From positions 1-13,615 of the forward strand of contig DFGW01000230.1 of assembly GCA_002372465.1 (NCBI GenBank): 13,615 bases of DNA, in the 5' to 3' direction. Source of the stretch: Butyrivibrio sp. UBA3740 (GTDB lineage: Bacteria; Bacillota; Clostridia; Lachnospirales; Lachnospiraceae). The notes under the pieces are model-generated. The model had not been told where the DNA came from, did no database searches, and saw nothing but the letters and a program-made list of their open reading frames with translations. A program made the translations under genes and the position numbers. Positions within the stretch are counted from its first letter, which is position 1. Each line of letters opens with the position of its first letter. Below, in pieces: positions 1 through 7,160 of this stretch.

Positions 1-2
1 TT

Positions 3-440
3 GGTAACCGTTGGGCAGGCGGATCTGCTTCCCTCCTTAAGACAGTTCTTCGTGATGAGTGGGGCTTCAACGGCTTCGTTCTTACAGACTACTTCGGAGT
101 ATACGGATACATGTCTTCAGACCAGGCTATCCGTAACGGTACAGACTGCATGCTGGTTAACTATCCTACAGCAACAAACAATGTACAGTTCAGAGATACA
201 AACGGCGCTCAGCAGGCAATGCGTGAAGCTACAAAGAACATTCTTTACACAGTAGTTAATTCCAGAGCTTATGCTCCTGAGAATCTCTCTCTTGGAATGG
301 CTTCCTGGAAGAAGCTCATGATCGTGCTTGATGTTATCTTCGGAGCACTTATGGTTTGCCTCATGGCTATGTTTGTAAAGAATTTCAACAAAAGAAGAGC
401 TGAAGAAAAAGCTGAAGCAAAAGTAGAAGCACAGCAGTAA
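3..440 (+). CDS. Membrane-anchored glycoside hydrolase family 3 protein, 3' end only
   Basis: The last 145 residues of a larger protein are visible; the reading frame is open to the window's left edge. Frame 3 gives a typical GH3 catalytic-barrel segment (LLKTVLRDEWGF, then FVLTDYFG), in which the Asp of TDY at 87-89 matches the GH3 catalytic nucleophile. About 80 residues later comes a hydrophobic segment (roughly 315-377), then a Lys/Arg/Glu-rich tail rich in KAEAK-type residues. In ordinary GH3 enzymes the nucleophile lies near residue 230-290 and is followed by several hundred residues of alpha/beta and FnIII-like domains. Here the protein ends soon after it, which fits the reversed domain order known in some Butyrivibrio and Ruminococcus beta-glucosidases, with an added C-terminal membrane anchor. 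The substrate is presumably a beta-linked oligosaccharide. The next GH3 gene starts 26 bases downstream, so they are probably co-transcribed. Confidence 0.85.
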   Translation, partial: GNRWAGGSASLLKTVLRDEWGFNGFVLTDYFGVYGYMSSDQAIRNGTDCMLVNYPTATNNVQFRDTNGAQQAMREATKNILYTVVNSRAYAPENLSLGMASWKKLMIVLDVIFGALMVCLMAMFVKNFNKRRAEEKAEAKVEAQQ

Positions 441-466
441 TTCAGATTAAAAGAAGGAAAATAATA

Positions 467-2887
467 ATGAAATATCAGGAAATCATTTCAAGTATGACAA
501 TAGAGGAAAAGGCCGCCTTCTTAAGCGGAAAGGGAGAGTGGGAGACAAGGAATTTTGACAGACTCGGCATTCCTTCCATATTCTGCTCCGACGGACCTCA
601 CGGCATAAGAAAGCAGGCAGGAGCGGGAGATCATCTGGGACTTAACGCATCACTTCCGGCTACTTGTTTTCCCACTGCAGCTACTATTGCAAACAGCTGG
701 AATGAAGAACTTGGTGAAACACTGGGTGAGACCCTTGGTGAGGAGGCCATGGCGGAGGGCGTTAACGTCCTCCTGGGCCCCGGCCTTAATATAAAAAGAA
801 GTCCTCTGTGCGGAAGGAACTTTGAGTATTTCTCAGAGGATCCATATCTTGCAGGAAAGATGGCTGCTTCCTATGTCAGAGGAATCCAGTCAAAGGGCGT
901 CTATGCCTGCCCTAAGCACTTTGCAGTTAACTCTCAGGAGCTTCGCCGTATGGCCATGAACTCCGTGGTAGACGAAAGAACCTTAAGAGAGATCTACCTG
1001 ACAGGATTTGAGATTGCCGTTAAAGAGGGTAAGGCCAAGACTATCATGTCTGCCTACAACGAAGTTAACGGCGTATATGCCAATGAGAACAAGCACCTAC
1101 TGACCGATATTTTAAGAAAAGAGTGGGGCTTTGACGGAATAGTAATAACTGACTGGGGCGCAAGTAATGATCATGCCCTTGGAGTGGCAGCAGGTTCTAA
1201 CCTTGAGATGCCAAATCCCGGTCTTGACTCGGCAAGAGGACTTATCGAGGCTGTAAATAGTGGTAAGATCTCCATGGAGGATGTTGACGCAAGGGTAGAT
1301 GAGCTTTTGGATGCAGTTATCACTCTTTCTGTAAAGTCCAAAAACAGAAGTGAGGACTTTGACAAGAGCGCCCACCATGCTATCGCCAGGAGGGCAGCGG
1401 CTGAGAGTACAGTTCTTTTGAAGAACGAGGAAAAGATCCTTCCTCTTAAGAACGGTGAAAAGGTTGCCATTATCGGAGATTTTGCTTTTGTTCCCAGATA
1501 TCAGGGCGCAGGTTCATCTCTGGTCAATCCTACTAAGGTTGAGACAGTGGCTGAGCTTGTGGGAAACTATGATCTTCAGGTTGTGGGAATGAGCAGAGGC
1601 TATTCCAGAAACGGACAGGAAGATGCAGCCACCAAAAAGGAGGCGCTGGATCTGGCTTCCAGAGCAGATGTAGTTCTTTTCTTCTTCGGCCTCAACGAGG
1701 ATTCCGAGTCAGAGGGAATGGACAGGACTCACATGAGGATACCTCAGAACCAGATAGAGCTCCTGCAGGAGCTGGGCCAGGTCAATTCTAATCTTGTGGG
1801 TGTCATCAGCGCAGGCTCTGCTATTGAGATGCCCTGGCATCACTACTTCAAGGCTATCCTTCACTGCTACTTAAACGGTCAGGCAGGAGCCGGAGCAGCT
1901 CTGGACATTCTTACAGGCAAGGTCAATCCTTCCGGAAAGCTTTCAGAGACTATTCCAAGGAGACTTGAGGATACCCCTGCTTACAGATATTATCCAAGCC
2001 AGCAGAGAACTTCAGAATACAGAGAGAGCCTGTATGTGGGCTACAGATACTATGATACAGCAAAGATTCCGGTCCTTTATCCGTTTGGTTTTGGAATGTC
2101 CTATACGACTTTTGAATACAGCGATGTGACCGTAAATGGCGATGGTATTTCTTTTGCCGTTAAAAACACAGGAGACAGGGACGGAGCAGAGGTTGCCCAG
2201 ATGTATGTGAGCCTTTCCGGAGCTAAGGTCTTCAGGCCGGAAAAAGAGCTAAAGGGCTTTGCCAAGGTGTTCCTTAAAGCCGGAGAGAGCAAGACAGTCA
2301 CCATTCCTTTCGACGACAAGACCTTCCGTTACTTCAATGTAAAGACAAATAAGTGGGAGATCGAGGGCGGAAAGTACACTATCATGGTGGGCAGCAGCAG
2401 TGCAAACATCCTGCTTACCGCAGAGGTTGCAAAGGAAGCTACGACTGCGGACCTTCCATACGAAGGACAGGACATGGCTTCTTACAGCTCCGGTAAGATC
2501 GAGAATGTCAGTGACGCAGAGTTTGAAAAGCTCCTGGGAAGACCCATACCTGACGGAAAGTGGAGCGGAGAGCTTACTTCAAACGACGCTATGTGCCAGA
2601 TGTACTATGCAAAGAGCGGACTTGCCAGGTTTGCCTACAAGATTCTGACAAATAAAAAGAAGAAGGCTGATGAGAGCGGAGTTCCCGATCTTAACATTCT
2701 GTTCATTTATAACATGCCCTTCAGAGCCATGGCCAAGATGACCGGCGGAGCTGTCAGCATGGAGATGGTGGATGGAATAGTAAAGCTGGTCAACGGACAT
2801 TTCTTTGGCGGACTTGGGACCATAATAGGCGGGTTCTTCAAAAACAATAAGAAGAACAAGGCTTATGAAGCTAAGATAAATGGCTGA
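467..2887 (+). CDS. Glycoside hydrolase family 3 beta-glycosidase (beta-glucosidase-like)
   Basis: This 806-residue enzyme probably hydrolyses terminal non-reducing beta-glycosidic bonds (glucoside or xyloside) in the cytoplasm; there is no signal peptide. The N-terminal barrel (about 1-290) carries SDGPHGIR at 41-48, PKHFAVN at 149-155 and ITDWG at 227-231, with D229 the expected nucleophile. The alpha/beta sandwich domain (about 310-545) contains SEGMDR at 415-420, with E416 the likely acid/base. An FnIII-like domain (about 550-655) follows. Residues from about 660 to 806 go beyond the usual family end: they hold a charged KKKK stretch near 730 and a glycine-rich, hydrophobic GGLGTIIGGFF segment near 781-791, perhaps for membrane or partner contact (inference). 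The start is supported by AGAAGGA at 452-458. The GtrA-like gene follows 41 bases downstream. Exact sugar specificity cannot be read from sequence. Confidence 0.95.
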   Translation: MKYQEIISSMTIEEKAAFLSGKGEWETRNFDRLGIPSIFCSDGPHGIRKQAGAGDHLGLNASLPATCFPTAATIANSWNEELGETLGETLGEEAMAEGVNVLLGPGLNIKRSPLCGRNFEYFSEDPYLAGKMAASYVRGIQSKGVYACPKHFAVNSQELRRMAMNSVVDERTLREIYLTGFEIAVKEGKAKTIMSAYNEVNGVYANENKHLLTDILRKEWGFDGIVITDWGASNDHALGVAAGSNLEMPNPGLDSARGLIEAVNSGKISMEDVDARVDELLDAVITLSVKSKNRSEDFDKSAHHAIARRAAAESTVLLKNEEKILPLKNGEKVAIIGDFAFVPRYQGAGSSLVNPTKVETVAELVGNYDLQVVGMSRGYSRNGQEDAATKKEALDLASRADVVLFFFGLNEDSESEGMDRTHMRIPQNQIELLQELGQVNSNLVGVISAGSAIEMPWHHYFKAILHCYLNGQAGAGAALDILTGKVNPSGKLSETIPRRLEDTPAYRYYPSQQRTSEYRESLYVGYRYYDTAKIPVLYPFGFGMSYTTFEYSDVTVNGDGISFAVKNTGDRDGAEVAQMYVSLSGAKVFRPEKELKGFAKVFLKAGESKTVTIPFDDKTFRYFNVKTNKWEIEGGKYTIMVGSSSANILLTAEVAKEATTADLPYEGQDMASYSSGKIENVSDAEFEKLLGRPIPDGKWSGELTSNDAMCQMYYAKSGLARFAYKILTNKKKKADESGVPDLNILFIYNMPFRAMAKMTGGAVSMEMVDGIVKLVNGHFFGGLGTIIGGFFKNNKKNKAYEAKING

Positions 2888-2907
2888 TACCGGGAAGAGT
2901 CGGTATC
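2886..2907 (+). promoter_or_regulatory. Intercistronic hairpin before the GtrA-like gene
   Basis: GATACCG (2886-2892) and CGGTATC (2901-2907) form a perfect 7-bp stem with an 8-base loop, overlapping the stop codon of the GH3 gene. No T-run follows, so it is not a terminator. A competing pairing, CCGGG at 2890-2894 with CCCGG at 2911-2915, would cover part of the GGAGG ribosome binding site at 2914-2918. It may protect the RNA end or tune translation of the next gene; function is inference. Confidence 0.45.
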
Positions 2908-2928
2908 ATGCCCGGAGGTTAATAAATA

Positions 2929-3486
2929 ATGAAATGGATAAATGATTTTATAGAAAAACATCCAAAGGCAGCACAGTGGATCAGAGAGGGTGGACTGTTT
3001 GTGATAGTATCCAATCTTATCACAGTGTTCAAGTATCTTATGCTTCAGTTCTTGCCGGCTGCCTTTACGGGACTGGGAGACAGAGCCTTTGGATGGCCGG
3101 GAATTCCAATGACACTCTTTGGTGAGACCTTCCAGTGGAATATCCTTGGTTACGATCAGGCCCATGGCGGACTTGCTTATTTTGCAGCATATATGGTAGC
3201 CATGGTAATCGGCGAGGTGATAAACTTCCCTATCCAGAAGCTCTTTGTTTTCAGGAGCCACGGCAATACAGGAAAGCAGATCGCCTGGTACACAGTTGCC
3301 TTCTGTATCATCACCTGTATCGTTAATTCCATCAACTGCATCTGGGTGGCAGTTGCAGGAATGTTTGTTCCGGACTGGATCTACAATATCGGAACAACAG
3401 TCCTGAACGGAGGAGTTTCCATGGTGGTATTCTTCTTCGTAAACAAGATAATCTTCCCCCAGACTCCCAAACAGGAGAAGGCTTGA
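2929..3486 (+). CDS. GtrA-like four-helix membrane protein
   Basis: A 185-residue polytopic membrane protein. Hydrophobic segments lie at about 20-43, 80-104, 118-144 and 152-173. The NFPIQKLFVF stretch at 99-108 resembles the conserved loop after the second helix of the GtrA family (pattern N-x-x-x-R/K-x-W/F-V-F). GtrA-family proteins are small membrane proteins linked to transfer or flipping of lipid-linked sugars in cell-envelope polysaccharide synthesis. A longer than usual loop (about 44-79) separates helices 1 and 2. It is read with GGAGG at 2914-2918 and lies 41 bases after the GH3 gene, followed directly by a strong terminator, so it is the last gene of the unit. No glycosyltransferase partner is visible nearby, so its role here is unknown. 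The family call is fairly secure, the function is not. Confidence 0.8.
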   Translation: MKWINDFIEKHPKAAQWIREGGLFVIVSNLITVFKYLMLQFLPAAFTGLGDRAFGWPGIPMTLFGETFQWNILGYDQAHGGLAYFAAYMVAMVIGEVINFPIQKLFVFRSHGNTGKQIAWYTVAFCIITCIVNSINCIWVAVAGMFVPDWIYNIGTTVLNGGVSMVVFFFVNKIIFPQTPKQEKA

Positions 3487-3511
3487 TCTACAGTACAATA
3501 CGATTAGTCAC

Positions 3512-3546
3512 AAGGCCGGAGCGTTACAGCTCCGGCCTTCTTTTAT
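3512..3546 (+). terminator. Intrinsic terminator after the GH3/GtrA-like operon
   Basis: AAGGCCGGAGC (3512-3522) pairs perfectly with GCTCCGGCCTT (3529-3539) around a 6-base loop, followed by CTTTTAT. This 11-bp GC-rich stem with a T-rich tail is a textbook Rho-independent terminator. It separates the glycan genes from the clpC unit. Confidence 0.93.
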
Positions 3547-3593
3547 AGGGGCTGGAAACTGAGAATGGTAACTATGTACTGGAAAAATCTGTA

Positions 3594-3615
3594 ATATGTG
3601 TTATACTAAACATAT
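3594..3615 (+). promoter_or_regulatory. Candidate operator overlapping the -10 box
   Basis: ATATG (3594-3598) and CATAT (3611-3615) form an inverted repeat with a 12-base spacer centred on the -10 element. YtrA-type GntR regulators commonly bind spaced inverted repeats over their own promoters, so this is a candidate autoregulatory site. The arms are short and AT-rich, so chance is a real alternative. Confidence 0.3.
3599..3607 (+). promoter_or_regulatory. Extended -10 promoter of the GntR-clpC unit
   Basis: TGTTATACT is an extended -10 element (TGn plus TATACT, 5 of 6 matches to TATAAT). No good -35 box is present 16-18 bases upstream, which is common for extended -10 promoters. It lies 28 bases before the regulator's start codon and downstream of the previous terminator, so it is the likely promoter for the regulator and clpC. 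Confidence 0.6.
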
Positions 3616-3635
3616 CACAGAAAGGAGGCGTTATT

Positions 3636-4013
3636 ATGATCATTGAGATAGACTTTAACAGTGATGAAGCAATATACATACAGCTGTGCAATCAGATCAT
3701 TCTCGGAATTGCGACGTCTCAGTTCAGGGAGGGAGAACAGCTTCCAAGTGTAAGGCAGCTGGCTGAGACCATTGGTATCAACATGCATACAGTCAACAAG
3801 GCCTATTCGATCCTTCAACAGGACGGCTTTGTCAAGATAGACAGAAGGCGTGGAGCTGTCATCGCCATTGACATCAATAAGCTTCAGGCTCTTAAGGAAG
3901 CCCAGTCAGAGCTGGCTGTGGTGCTGGCAAGGGCCATCTGTAAGGGCATAGGAAGGCAAGACATACACGCTCTGGTTGACAAGCTCTACGACAACTACGA
4001 GTCACATATATAA
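3636..4013 (+). CDS. GntR-family regulator, short YtrA-type
   Basis: A 125-residue DNA-binding protein. Residues about 11-77 form a GntR winged helix-turn-helix: QLPSVRQLAETIGIN (35-49) followed by MHTVNKAYSILQQDGFV and a basic KIDRRRGA wing. The remaining 45 or so residues are a short helical tail with no ligand-binding domain of the FadR, HutC or MocR kinds, which marks the YtrA subfamily; such proteins are often autorepressors that also control the gene behind them. The ribosome binding site AAAGGAGG at 3621-3628 is strong. clpC begins 18 bases after the stop codon, so the two are almost certainly co-transcribed. In Bacillus and many other Firmicutes the repressor in front of clpC is CtsR, an unrelated family, with mcsA and mcsB; none of these is seen. 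That this protein controls clpC is inferred from position. Confidence 0.88.
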   Translation: MIIEIDFNSDEAIYIQLCNQIILGIATSQFREGEQLPSVRQLAETIGINMHTVNKAYSILQQDGFVKIDRRRGAVIAIDINKLQALKEAQSELAVVLARAICKGIGRQDIHALVDKLYDNYESHI

Positions 4014-4031
4014 CACAGAAAGGAAAGACTT

Positions 4032-6584
4032 ATGGAATCAAGATTTACCGCTATGGCCAATGACGCGCTTAAGCTTGCAAAGAGAACTGCCAGAAGCCTT
4101 AAGCTGAACTATATCGGAACCGAGCACATCCTCATGGGCCTTATCTTGGAGGATGGCTGCGTAGCATCAAGAATTCTTATAGATAACGGAATTGACGAGA
4201 ACAGGATGATGGACATGATCAGGGACCTTATTGTTCCGGATTCAAGTGTCCGCACCCTTGACAGAGACGGTTTCTCCCCAAGGGCTGAAAAGGTCCTTGA
4301 AGAGGCCCACAGAATGGCAGAGAGGTTCCATGCCGACAAGACAGGAACCGAGCATATTCTCCTTGCTCTTATCAAGGAAGGGGAGAATGTGGCTGTAAGA
4401 CTCATCAGCACCATGAATGTCCCTGCACAGAAGATCTACGCAGAGACCCTGGCTGCCATGGGAGAAGACCCCAACCTTGTAAAAGAGGACCTTGGCAGGA
4501 AGATGAATCCACAGAAGGCCGGCAAGAAGGCATCTATCCTTGCCCAGTACAGCCGCGACATGACAGCCCTTGCCAGGGAGAACAAGCTTGACCCTGTCAT
4601 CGGAAGAGAGCGCGAGATAAAGAGAGTGATCCAGATCCTCTCACGAAGGACCAAGAACAACCCCTGCCTTATCGGTGAGCCCGGTGTTGGTAAGACTGCA
4701 GTGGTGGAAGGCCTTGCCCAGAGAATTGCCTCGGGGGATGTTCCGCTTACAGTCCAGAACAAGCGCCTTGTAACCCTTGATCTTTCAGGCATGATCGCAG
4801 GCTCCAAGTACCGTGGAGAGTTCGAGGAGAGGATCAAGAAGGTGATAAAAGAGGTTTCTGAGGACGGCAATATCATCCTGTTTGTGGATGAGATGCATAC
4901 CCTTATCGGCGCCGGCGGCGCAGAGGGAGCCATTGACGCCTCCAACATCTTAAAGCCCTCCCTTGCCCGTGGCGAGATCCAGATGATCGGTGCCACCACC
5001 ATTACAGAGTACCGCAAGTATGTTGAAAAGGATGCAGCGCTGGAGAGACGTTTCCAGCCTGTCAATGTGGACGAACCCACCAAGGAAGAGGCTCTTGAGA
5101 TCTTAAAGGGTATCGTTGGCAAGTACGAAGAGCACCACAAGGTAACAGTAACTCCTGAGGCACTTCAGGCTGCTGTTGACCTTTCTGAGAGATATATCAA
5201 TGACAGGAATCTTCCTGACAAGGCCATTGACCTTATTGACGAAGCTGCTTCTGCAGTAAGGCTTCGTACAATGGGTGTTTCTCCCAAGGTTAAGGCCATG
5301 GAGGACCAGATAAAGAGCCTTGATGGACAGATAGAGACTGCCCTCAAAGAGGCTGACTTTACCAGGGCGGGAGTTCTTAACAAGGAGCAGAACCAGCTTA
5401 TCACCAAGCTCTCCAGAGTTAAGAATGCAGAGAAAAAGAAGGAAGAATCTTCAGGATATATAGTTAATGAGAACGATATTGCTGAGGTGGTGGCAGACTG
5501 GACCAGGATCCCTGTGAAGAAGATCGCAGAAAAAGAGTCTGTCAAGCTCCTTAAGCTGGAATCCGTGCTCCACAAGAGAGTTATCGGACAGGAGGATGCT
5601 GTAAAGGCAGTATCCAAGGCTATCCGCAGAGGAAGAGTGGGACTTCAGGATCCAAACAGACCTATCGGTTCATTTCTTTTCCTGGGACCTACAGGTGTAG
5701 GTAAGACCGAGCTTTCAAAGGCTCTGGCTGAGGCTATGTTCGGGGATGAGAATGCACTTATAAGGGTTGATATGTCCGAGTACATGGAAGGTCACTCCGT
5801 ATCCAAGATGATTGGATCACCTCCGGGCTATGTCGGCTTTGATGACGGTGGACAGCTTTCCGAGAAGGTAAGGCGTCACCCCTATTCAGTAATTCTTTTC
5901 GATGAGATAGAGAAGGCTCACCCGGACATCTTCAACGTGCTTCTGCAGGTTCTGGATGACGGCCATATCACAGACTCCAAGGGCAGAAAGGTAAGCTTTA
6001 AGAACACTATCCTTATCATGACTTCAAACGTCGGTGCCCAGAGGATCGTGGATCCCAAGAAGCTGGGCTTTGGCGCAGGCTCCGATGCCAAGAGGGACTA
6101 TGAGGACATGAAGAGCGGCGTTATGGACGAGGTGAAGAAGCTCTTTAAGCCTGAGTTCATCAACCGTATCGACGAGATCATGGTATTCCATACCCTTACG
6201 GAAAAAGAGATGATGGATATCGTGACACTGCTCTCACAGAACCTTTCCAAGAGATGTAAGGCTCAGTTGGACATCAACCTCACCATCTCACCGGCAGTCA
6301 AGAAGTACCTGGTTACCAAGCATTCCGATGCCAAGATGGGTGCAAGACCGCTTAAAAGAGCTATCCAGTCCACTATCGAGGATGCTATGGCAGAGGAGCT
6401 TTTAAAGGGCAATATCAAGGCAGGCATGGACGTAACAGTAGCACTTAAGGATGATAAGATCGTCTTTGAGGGCAAGGACGGCAAGTCAGCCTCTGTTAAG
6501 AAGGTCTCCGTTAAGACCACCAAGGCCAAAGGAGCTTCAAAAACCAAGAGCAGCGTCAGCACCAAAAAGCCCAGAAAAAAATAA
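4032..6584 (+). CDS. clpC: ATP-dependent Clp protease ATP-binding subunit ClpC
   Basis: This 850-residue AAA+ unfoldase feeds proteins to the ClpP peptidase in the cytoplasm. Two Clp_N repeats occupy about 1-145. The first AAA module has Walker A GEPGVGKT (215-222) and Walker B ILFVDE (282-287). The middle domain contains a UVR-like coiled segment near 420-460, typical of ClpC rather than ClpB. The second AAA module has Walker A GPTGVGKT (552-559), Walker B VILFDE (620-625) and FINRID with a likely sensor/finger arginine at 712. LGF at 678-680 fits the ClpP-docking loop. The C-terminus (about 818-850) is an unusually Lys-rich, low-complexity tail. AAAGGAAAG precedes the start. The gene follows the GntR-type regulator by 18 bases. 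McsB, the arginine kinase that tags ClpC substrates in Bacillus, is not encoded here. Confidence 0.97.
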   Translation: MESRFTAMANDALKLAKRTARSLKLNYIGTEHILMGLILEDGCVASRILIDNGIDENRMMDMIRDLIVPDSSVRTLDRDGFSPRAEKVLEEAHRMAERFHADKTGTEHILLALIKEGENVAVRLISTMNVPAQKIYAETLAAMGEDPNLVKEDLGRKMNPQKAGKKASILAQYSRDMTALARENKLDPVIGREREIKRVIQILSRRTKNNPCLIGEPGVGKTAVVEGLAQRIASGDVPLTVQNKRLVTLDLSGMIAGSKYRGEFEERIKKVIKEVSEDGNIILFVDEMHTLIGAGGAEGAIDASNILKPSLARGEIQMIGATTITEYRKYVEKDAALERRFQPVNVDEPTKEEALEILKGIVGKYEEHHKVTVTPEALQAAVDLSERYINDRNLPDKAIDLIDEAASAVRLRTMGVSPKVKAMEDQIKSLDGQIETALKEADFTRAGVLNKEQNQLITKLSRVKNAEKKKEESSGYIVNENDIAEVVADWTRIPVKKIAEKESVKLLKLESVLHKRVIGQEDAVKAVSKAIRRGRVGLQDPNRPIGSFLFLGPTGVGKTELSKALAEAMFGDENALIRVDMSEYMEGHSVSKMIGSPPGYVGFDDGGQLSEKVRRHPYSVILFDEIEKAHPDIFNVLLQVLDDGHITDSKGRKVSFKNTILIMTSNVGAQRIVDPKKLGFGAGSDAKRDYEDMKSGVMDEVKKLFKPEFINRIDEIMVFHTLTEKEMMDIVTLLSQNLSKRCKAQLDINLTISPAVKKYLVTKHSDAKMGARPLKRAIQSTIEDAMAEELLKGNIKAGMDVTVALKDDKIVFEGKDGKSASVKKVSVKTTKAKGASKTKSSVSTKKPRKK

Positions 6585-6618
6585 GAAAAAATTCATTTTC
6601 TAATGGTTGCAGCTGATT

Positions 6619-6624
6619 TATAAT
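6619..6624 (+). promoter_or_regulatory. Candidate -10 box before the conserved 136-residue protein
   Basis: A perfect TATAAT lies 42 bases before the start codon at 6666. The -35 region (TTTTCT, 6596-6601) is poor. Between the -10 box and the ribosome binding site is an imperfect inverted repeat centred on ACAAGTTGT (6633-6641 region). There is no convincing terminator after clpC, so read-through from clpC is also possible. Confidence 0.4.
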
Positions 6625-6653
6625 TAATGAGACACAAGTTGTTTCATTTACTT

Positions 6654-6660
6654 AGGAGGG
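6654..6660 (+). promoter_or_regulatory. Ribosome binding site that fixes the start at 6666
   Basis: AGGAGGG stands five bases before ATG 6666. The frame is also open from an ATG at 6627, but that start would place this strong site inside the gene and has no comparable site of its own, so 6666 is preferred. Confidence 0.85.
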
Positions 6661-6665
6661 TTACT

Positions 6666-7076
6666 ATGGCTGTCGTAGAACAGTTGATCAGGGCTGAGAA
6701 CGATGGAAGTGTCAGCTTTGGTAATTATGAGCTTCCAGAGAAAAAGAAGCTGGAGAATTTTGAGCACAACGGGAATATCCTGAAGGTTAAGACATTCAAG
6801 GATATCACGAAGCTTGAGAGCAATGAGAATTTCGTGTACGAGTCAGTTCCCGGAACTGCAGTAACGAACTTTAAGGAGACCGAGAAAGGCGTAGAGTTCA
6901 ATGTTGACGGTGCAACTGATGCACAGATTACTCTGGGACTTTTAGAGAACACCGAGTACAATGTTTTCGTAGGCGGAGCCAGCATCGGCAAGATGACCAC
7001 CAATCTTGGAGGTAAGCTGAATCTAAGTGTAGAGCTTTCGGGCGATGCACCGGTATCGGTAAAAGTTGAGTGTTAA
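6666..7076 (+). CDS. Conserved small protein of unknown function between clpC and radA
   Basis: A 136-residue protein with no signal peptide or membrane segment. It opens with MAVVEQLIRAENDGSVSFGNYELPEKKK and then alternates short hydrophobic strands with Gly/Asn/Asp turns, suggesting a mostly beta fold; TNLGGKLNLSVEL near the end is a clear strand-turn-strand pattern. I recall similar proteins in Lachnospiraceae genomes, sometimes labelled 'endosialidase', but nothing here resembles a sialidase active site (no Asp-box or Arg triad is apparent), so I would not carry that name over. It has its own candidate promoter and a strong terminator, so it may be a single-gene unit. Its place between clpC and radA hints at a housekeeping role, but position alone is weak evidence. 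Confidence 0.8.
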   Translation: MAVVEQLIRAENDGSVSFGNYELPEKKKLENFEHNGNILKVKTFKDITKLESNENFVYESVPGTAVTNFKETEKGVEFNVDGATDAQITLGLLENTEYNVFVGGASIGKMTTNLGGKLNLSVELSGDAPVSVKVEC

Positions 7077-7080
7077 TTCT

Positions 7081-7119
7081 AAGGAGTCAATGGAGACAGT
7101 TCTCCTTGACTCCTTTTTT
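7081..7119 (+). terminator. Intrinsic terminator after the 136-residue protein gene
   Basis: AAGGAGTCAA (7081-7090) pairs with TTGACTCCTT (7106-7115) and, past a one-base bulge, GGAGA (7092-7096) pairs with TCTCC (7101-7105) around CAGT. A T-run ends the element (7114-7119). This is a long, strong Rho-independent terminator beginning four bases after the stop codon. Confidence 0.93.
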
Positions 7120-7133
7120 CATGTAATAGCGCG

Positions 7134-7160
7134 AGAATGTCGCAGGTGGCATTCTTTTTT
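7134..7160 (+). terminator. Second hairpin with U-tract in the radA leader
   Basis: AGAATG (7134-7139) pairs with CATTCT (7150-7155) around a 10-base loop, and the 3' arm runs into six Ts (7155-7160). The radA ribosome binding site GGGGAGG begins at the very next base (7161). It may be a back-up terminator or an attenuator whose read-through sets radA expression. The stem is only 6 bp and AT-rich, so termination would be partial. Confidence 0.5.

Noticed and set aside
1..255. Open frame of 84 codons in frame 1 at the left edge
   Set aside because: It is a shadow. Frame 3 over the same bases encodes a clear GH3 segment continuing to 440.
2863..3498. Long minus-strand open frame of 211 codons opposite the GtrA-like gene
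   Set aside because: It mirrors a convincing membrane protein gene, lacks recognisable motifs and would run into the terminator region without its own signals.
4436..5140. Minus-strand open frame of 234 codons inside clpC
   Set aside because: It is an antisense shadow of the conserved ClpC coding sequence, with biased Ser/Arg/Leu content and no ribosome binding site of note.
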